DNA from: Rhodococcus sp. HNM0569
Lineage (GTDB): Bacteria; Actinomycetota; Actinomycetes; Mycobacteriales; Mycobacteriaceae
DNA length: 64,000 bases
Assembly: GCF_012726205.1 (NCBI RefSeq)
Contig: NZ_JAASAE010000008.1
Coordinates: forward strand, 1 to 64,000
Direction of reading: 5' to 3'
The notes beneath the pieces were generated by a model, which ran no database searches, was not told the origin of the DNA, and saw only the letters and a program-made list of their open reading frames with translations. Shown here piece by piece: positions 60,176 through 64,000 of this stretch. Position 1 is the stretch's first letter. Each line of letters starts with the position of its first letter. The position numbers and the translations under genes were made by a program.

Positions 60176-63100
60176 CAGTACGTCACCTCCTGCGAGCGAC
60201 GGCGGACCACCGTCACCTCGTCGCGCTGGTTTCCCGTCGGGCCGAGGTAGTTGAACGCGAACGACGTCTGCGCGTATCCGCCTGCGAGATGGGACGGTTT
60301 GACGAGCAGGCGCGTAAGCGAGTTGTGGATGCCGCCGCGTTTTCCGGTGGTTTCGGTGAGCGGCACGTCGATCGTGCGCTCCTGCGCGTGGTGCACGAAC
60401 ACCACACCTTCCGGGATGCGGTGCGACACGACGGCGCGGCACACCACGACGCCGTTGCGGTTGACCGACTCGACCCAGTCGTTGTCGTGCACCGAGATCT
60501 TCTGCGCGTCGGCCGGGCTCATCCACATCGTGGGCCCGCCTCGGGAGAGGGACAACATCAGCAGGTTGTCCTGGTATTCCGAGTGGATCGACCACTTGTT
60601 GTGCGGCGTGAGGTACCGCACCGTCAGGCCGACGCCGTCGCGCGCGCTGCCGATCTCGGGTTCGCCGAACAGGCGCGCCATGTCGAGCGGCGGCCGGTAC
60701 ACCGGCAGCTGTTCGCCGAGCTCTTCCAGCCAGTCGTGGTCGAGATAGAAGTGCATGCGTCCGGTGAGCGTGTGGAACGGTTTGAGGTTCTCGATGTTGA
60801 CGGTGAACGGTGCGTACCGTCTGCCGCCGTGCTCACTGCCCGACCACTCGGGGCTGCTGATCACCGGCGTCGGCTGGGCCTGCGTGTCCGCGAAGGTGAT
60901 CCGCCGCTCTTCGTTGCCCTCCGCGAGGTGCGCGAGCGGCTGCCCGGTGCGTTTTTCGAGCTGCCGGTAACCCTGCACCGCGAGCCTGCCGTTCGACGTG
61001 CCGGACAGTTCGAGGATCGTCTCGGCCATCTTCTGCGCCGAGTCCAGCACCGGGCGCCCGGCCGCCGCGCCGGTGTCCCACACGCCGTGCAGTGCCGCGA
61101 GCCGCTCGACCTCCCGGTCGGGCTTGTACGTGACGCCCTTCGTCCCGAGCCCCGCCTTCTCGACGAGCGGCCCGAGCGCACACCACTTGTCGTAGATCGC
61201 GCTGTAGTCGCGCTCGACGACCGCGAGCGGGCCCATCGTCTTGCCCGGCACCGGGTCGTCGCCGGTGGCACGCCAATCCTGTTGGCGGCCCGACCGGTAC
61301 GCCATGGCGCCGGGGGTGTCGTGCTGGAAGGGCGTCGCGACGACGTCCTTGTACACGCCCGGCAGGTGGGTGCGTGCGAGCCGGCTGAACGTGCGCGCGA
61401 TCGCGCCGAACGCCGCGAAATCCGATCGTGTCTCCCACGGCGGGTCGACCGCGGCGTTGAACGCGTGCAGATAAGGGTGCATGTCGGTGCTCGACAGGTC
61501 GTACTTCTCGTACCACGTCGCGGCGGGCAGCACGACGTCCGACAGCAACGTCGTGGACGTCATGCGGAAGTCGACCGACATCAGCAGGTCGAGCTTGCCC
61601 TCCGGGATGTCGTCGCGCCACCGGACGTCGGTGGGGCGGGTGTCCTCCGGCGTCGGCGACGCCTGCAGATTCGACGACGTGCCCAGCAGATGGCGCAGGA
61701 AGTACTCGTTGCCCTTGCTCGACGAGCCGAGCAGGTTGGCGCGCCACACGCTGAGCACGCGCGGCCAGTTGCGCTGGTCGTCGGGATCGGTGATCGCGAG
61801 TTTCATTCTGCCCGAGCCGAGCTCGTCCGCGACGTACTCCTTCACGTCCTTGCCCGCCTGCTCGGCCTCGTCGGCGAGCGCGAGGCTCGACCGGTCGAAC
61901 TGCGGGTAGAACGGCGTCCAGCCCATCGACACCGCCGACGCCATGACGTCCATCGTGTGCTTGCCGCGGAAGTTGCCACGCCCGATCGGGCTCGCGAGCG
62001 CGTCGGCGCGGTAGCCGTCGTAGCGCCACTGGTCGGTGTGCACGTACCAGTACGACGTGCCTGCCATGTGCCGCGGTGGACGGCTCCAGTCGGTGCCCAT
62101 CGCGACGGCCGTCCACCCCGTGACGGGACGGCACTTCTCCTGCCCGACGTAGTGCGCCCAGCCGCCGCCGTTGCGGCCCATCGCGCCGGTCAGCATGAGC
62201 AGCGCGAGGACTGCCCGGTAGGTCGCGTCGCCGTGGAACCACTGGCAGATGCCCGCACCCATGATGATCATCGACCGGCCGCCCGAGTCGATCGAGTTCT
62301 GCGCGAACTCGCGCGCGATGCGGACGACCTGCTCGGCGGACACCCCCGTGATGGGTTCCTGCCACGCAGGCGTGCAGCCGATCGACGCGTCGTCGTAGCC
62401 GGTGGGCCAGTCACCCGGCAGGCCCGAGCGCTGCACGCCGTACTGCGCCATCATCAGGTCGAACACCGTGGTGACCCTGCGACCTGCGACCGTGCGTACC
62501 GGCACGCCGCGCCGCACCGTGGTGCCGTGCCCGTCGACCGTGTCGAAGGTGGGCAGCTCGACCTCGGTGGGCGCCCCGTCGGGGCCGCTCATCGTGAGTG
62601 CGGGAGCGAGATCGCCGAGGTCGAGGTTCCACTTGCCCTCGCCCTCCTCGCCGAACCGGAAGCCGAGCGAGCCGTTCGGCACGGCCGTCGCGCCCGTCGC
62701 CGCGTCGAACACGACCGGCTTGAACGCGGCGTTCTCCGATTCGTCACCCAGATCGGCCGCGCTGACGAACTTGCCGGGCACGACGTGCCCGTCGCGCTCC
62801 TCGACCTCGATCAGGAACGGCAGATCGGTGTAGCGGCGCACGAAGTCGGCGAAGAACGGCTGCTCGTGGTCGGTGAAGAACTCCTTCAGGATCACGTGCC
62901 CCATCGCCATCGCCATCGCACCGTCGGTGCCCGCGGCGCACGGCATCCACTCGTCGGCGAACTTCGTCGAGTCCGCGTAGTCGGGGCTGACGTTGACCAC
63001 TTTCGTTCCCCGATAACGCACCTCGGCCATCCAGTGCGCGTCGGGCGTGCGGGTGACCGGCACGTTCGAACCCCACACCAGCAGGTACGCGGCGTCCCAC

Positions 63101-63858
63101 CAGTCGCCCGACTCGGGCACGTCGGTCTGGTCGCCGAAGACCTGCGGCGACGCGACGGGCAGGTCGGCATACCAGTCGTAGAAGGACGTCATCGCGCCGC
63201 CGAGCAACTCGACGAACCGCGACCCCGCCGCGAAAGACACCATCGACATCGCGGGGATCGGGGAGAAGCCGACGAGCCGGTCCGGCCCGTACTCCTTGAT
63301 CGTGTGCACGTGCGCCGCCGCGATCATCTCGGTGGCTTCGTCCCACGAGATCCGCATCAGGCCACCCTTGCCGCGCGCCTGCTGGTAGCGGCGGCGACGC
63401 TCGGGATCTGCCTGGATGTCGGCCCACGCGAGCACGGGATCGCCGGTACGGCGCCGTGCCTCGCGGTACATCTCGACGAGCACGCCGCGCGCGTACGGAT
63501 AGCGCACGCGCGTCGGCGAATACGTGTACCACGAGAATGCCGCACCACGCGGACACCCGCGCGGCTCGTACTCGGGGCGGTCGGGACCCACACTGGGGTA
63601 GTCGGTTTCCTGTGTCTCCCACGTGATGATCCCGTCCTTGACGTAGATCTTCCACGAACAGGATCCGGTGCAGTTGACGCCGTGCGTCGACCGGACGACC
63701 TTGTCGTGGCTCCACCGGTCGCGGTAGAACACGTCGCCCTCGCGTCCGCCGCGACGTTCGACGACTCGGCCGTCGGGCGAGATCGTGCCCGGGGTGAAGA
63801 AGCGCCCGCTGGTGTAGATGAGGTCTTCGAGGGTTCCGCCGGTCTTGTTGTCGGGCAT
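60175..63858 (-). CDS. narG: Respiratory nitrate reductase, alpha subunit NarG
   Basis: The catalytic molybdenum subunit, 1227 residues, reducing nitrate to nitrite on the cytoplasmic side of the membrane. The N-terminal iron-sulfur site is HGVNCTGSCSWKIYV (His-x3-Cys form). The aspartate that ligates Mo is in GDQTDVPESGDWWDA, and WGSNVPVTRTPDAH and SPDYADSTKFAD follow as in other NarG proteins. The operon is narG-narH-narJ-narI with four-base overlaps throughout. The gene for a NarK-type transporter ends 28 bases upstream in the same direction, so it may belong to the same transcript. Confidence 0.94.
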   Translation of the reverse strand: MPDNKTGGTLEDLIYTSGRFFTPGTISPDGRVVERRGGREGDVFYRDRWSHDKVVRSTHGVNCTGSCSWKIYVKDGIITWETQETDYPSVGPDRPEYEPRGCPRGAAFSWYTYSPTRVRYPYARGVLVEMYREARRRTGDPVLAWADIQADPERRRRYQQARGKGGLMRISWDEATEMIAAAHVHTIKEYGPDRLVGFSPIPAMSMVSFAAGSRFVELLGGAMTSFYDWYADLPVASPQVFGDQTDVPESGDWWDAAYLLVWGSNVPVTRTPDAHWMAEVRYRGTKVVNVSPDYADSTKFADEWMPCAAGTDGAMAMAMGHVILKEFFTDHEQPFFADFVRRYTDLPFLIEVEERDGHVVPGKFVSAADLGDESENAAFKPVVFDAATGATAVPNGSLGFRFGEEGEGKWNLDLGDLAPALTMSGPDGAPTEVELPTFDTVDGHGTTVRRGVPVRTVAGRRVTTVFDLMMAQYGVQRSGLPGDWPTGYDDASIGCTPAWQEPITGVSAEQVVRIAREFAQNSIDSGGRSMIIMGAGICQWFHGDATYRAVLALLMLTGAMGRNGGGWAHYVGQEKCRPVTGWTAVAMGTDWSRPPRHMAGTSYWYVHTDQWRYDGYRADALASPIGRGNFRGKHTMDVMASAVSMGWTPFYPQFDRSSLALADEAEQAGKDVKEYVADELGSGRMKLAITDPDDQRNWPRVLSVWRANLLGSSSKGNEYFLRHLLGTSSNLQASPTPEDTRPTDVRWRDDIPEGKLDLLMSVDFRMTSTTLLSDVVLPAATWYEKYDLSSTDMHPYLHAFNAAVDPPWETRSDFAAFGAIARTFSRLARTHLPGVYKDVVATPFQHDTPGAMAYRSGRQQDWRATGDDPVPGKTMGPLAVVERDYSAIYDKWCALGPLVEKAGLGTKGVTYKPDREVERLAALHGVWDTGAAAGRPVLDSAQKMAETILELSGTSNGRLAVQGYRQLEKRTGQPLAHLAEGNEERRITFADTQAQPTPVISSPEWSGSEHGGRRYAPFTVNIENLKPFHTLTGRMHFYLDHDWLEELGEQLPVYRPPLDMARLFGEPEIGSARDGVGLTVRYLTPHNKWSIHSEYQDNLLMLSLSRGGPTMWMSPADAQKISVHDNDWVESVNRNGVVVCRAVVSHRIPEGVVFVHHAQERTIDVPLTETTGKRGGIHNSLTRLLVKPSHLAGGYAQTSFAFNYLGPTGNQRDEVTVVRRRSQEVTY

Positions 63859-63885
63859 GCACTCTCCTACTTGCTGGCAGATCTC

Positions 63886-64000
63886 CTACGCGCTCACCGG
63901 TGCCTTGGGGCCCGGTGGATCGGGCTTCTCCTTCGCCCCCATCCGGAAGGCGGTGTACAGGAACGCAACCGCCGCGACGATCACGAGCAGCAGCAGACCG
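63886..64000 (-). CDS. C-terminal end of a membrane transporter, probable nitrate/nitrite transporter NarK (partial)
   Basis: Only the last 37 residues are in the window: a final membrane helix (LLLLVIVAAVAFLYTAF) and a charged tail KEKPDPPGPKAPVSA. The gene continues past the window edge. The call as NarK rests on its position directly upstream of narG in the same orientation. Confidence 0.55.
   Translation of the reverse strand, partial: GLLLLVIVAAVAFLYTAFRMGAKEKPDPPGPKAPVSA

Noticed and set aside
60833-62365. Long second minus-strand frame inside narG
   Set aside because: It lies out of frame within an unambiguous narG; arginine/alanine-rich composition marks it as a shadow.
1-64000. tRNA, rRNA, CRISPR arrays and known riboswitches
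   Set aside because: No cloverleaf, repeat-spacer pattern or conserved aptamer was recognised by reading; a covariance-model search would be needed to exclude them fully.

Overview
The DNA is clearly high-GC and dense with actinobacterial hallmark families: DUF3558 lipoproteins, WXG100/type VII-associated proteins, a mycobacterial-type integration host factor, a 13E12-type DUF222/HNH protein, mycofactocin-coupled short-chain dehydrogenases, and many acyl-CoA dehydrogenases with TetR regulators. This points to a mycolic-acid actinomycete of the Nocardiaceae, most likely Rhodococcus or a close relative. The species cannot be fixed from sequence alone. No rRNA, tRNA, CRISPR array or intact insertion sequence was recognised.

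Layout. 1-4.3 kb: an acyl-CoA dehydrogenase/enoyl-CoA hydratase pair divergent from a TetR gene and a kinase-DUF6285 fusion; two matching palindromic operators lie between them, and the set resembles the Lva 4-hydroxyacyl-CoA route. 4.4-8.4 kb: a low-molecular-weight tyrosine phosphatase faces a 5'-truncated polysaccharide tyrosine kinase, next to a DUF222/HNH gene with a LexA-type box. 8.4-12.2 kb: an SGNH-like protein lacking catalytic residues, then a YbaB-WXG100-large WXG100-like-RDD operon. 12.2-16.3 kb: a phosphonate-type ABC transporter (phnDCE) coupled to a tyrosine phosphatase and a TetR gene.

16.6-27.7 kb is an accessory stretch, by eye richer in A+T. It holds a tandem duplication of a four-gene cassette (helical secreted-type protein, two DUF3558 lipoproteins, divergent CxxC membrane protein), an RDD gene split by one in-frame stop, orphan membrane proteins and two Excalibur-domain proteins. 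27.9-34.3 kb is a six-gene catabolic operon whose best reading is alicyclic acid (cyclohexanecarboxylate-type) degradation: BadI-like hydrolase, BadH-like dehydrogenase, CoA ligase, two acyl-CoA dehydrogenases and a TetR gene. Its promoter carries an operator like those at 2.2 kb.

34.4-50.7 kb is mixed metabolism and regulation: two mycofactocin-type dehydrogenases, an RclA-like flavoprotein, a Na+/H+ antiporter, an AhpD-like protein divergent from an ECF sigma factor, a paired SMR efflux system, a CE1758/CE1759-type luciferase-like monooxygenase/MarR/FMN reductase operon, an acyl-CoA dehydrogenase/TetR pair, mihF, and a LysR/MFS pair. 50.7-56 kb has two amidohydrolases (one guanine deaminase, one relative lacking key residues), a degenerate sensor kinase and an amino acid permease. 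56.1-64 kb has a stand-alone LigD-type polymerase and the narGHJI operon, with the 3' end of a probable narK at the edge.

Regulatory structure recurs: three TGAAC-N4-GTTCA operators, two LysR sites, two 53-bp palindromes in convergent gaps, and three copies of a conserved motif placed exactly on gene stop codons.
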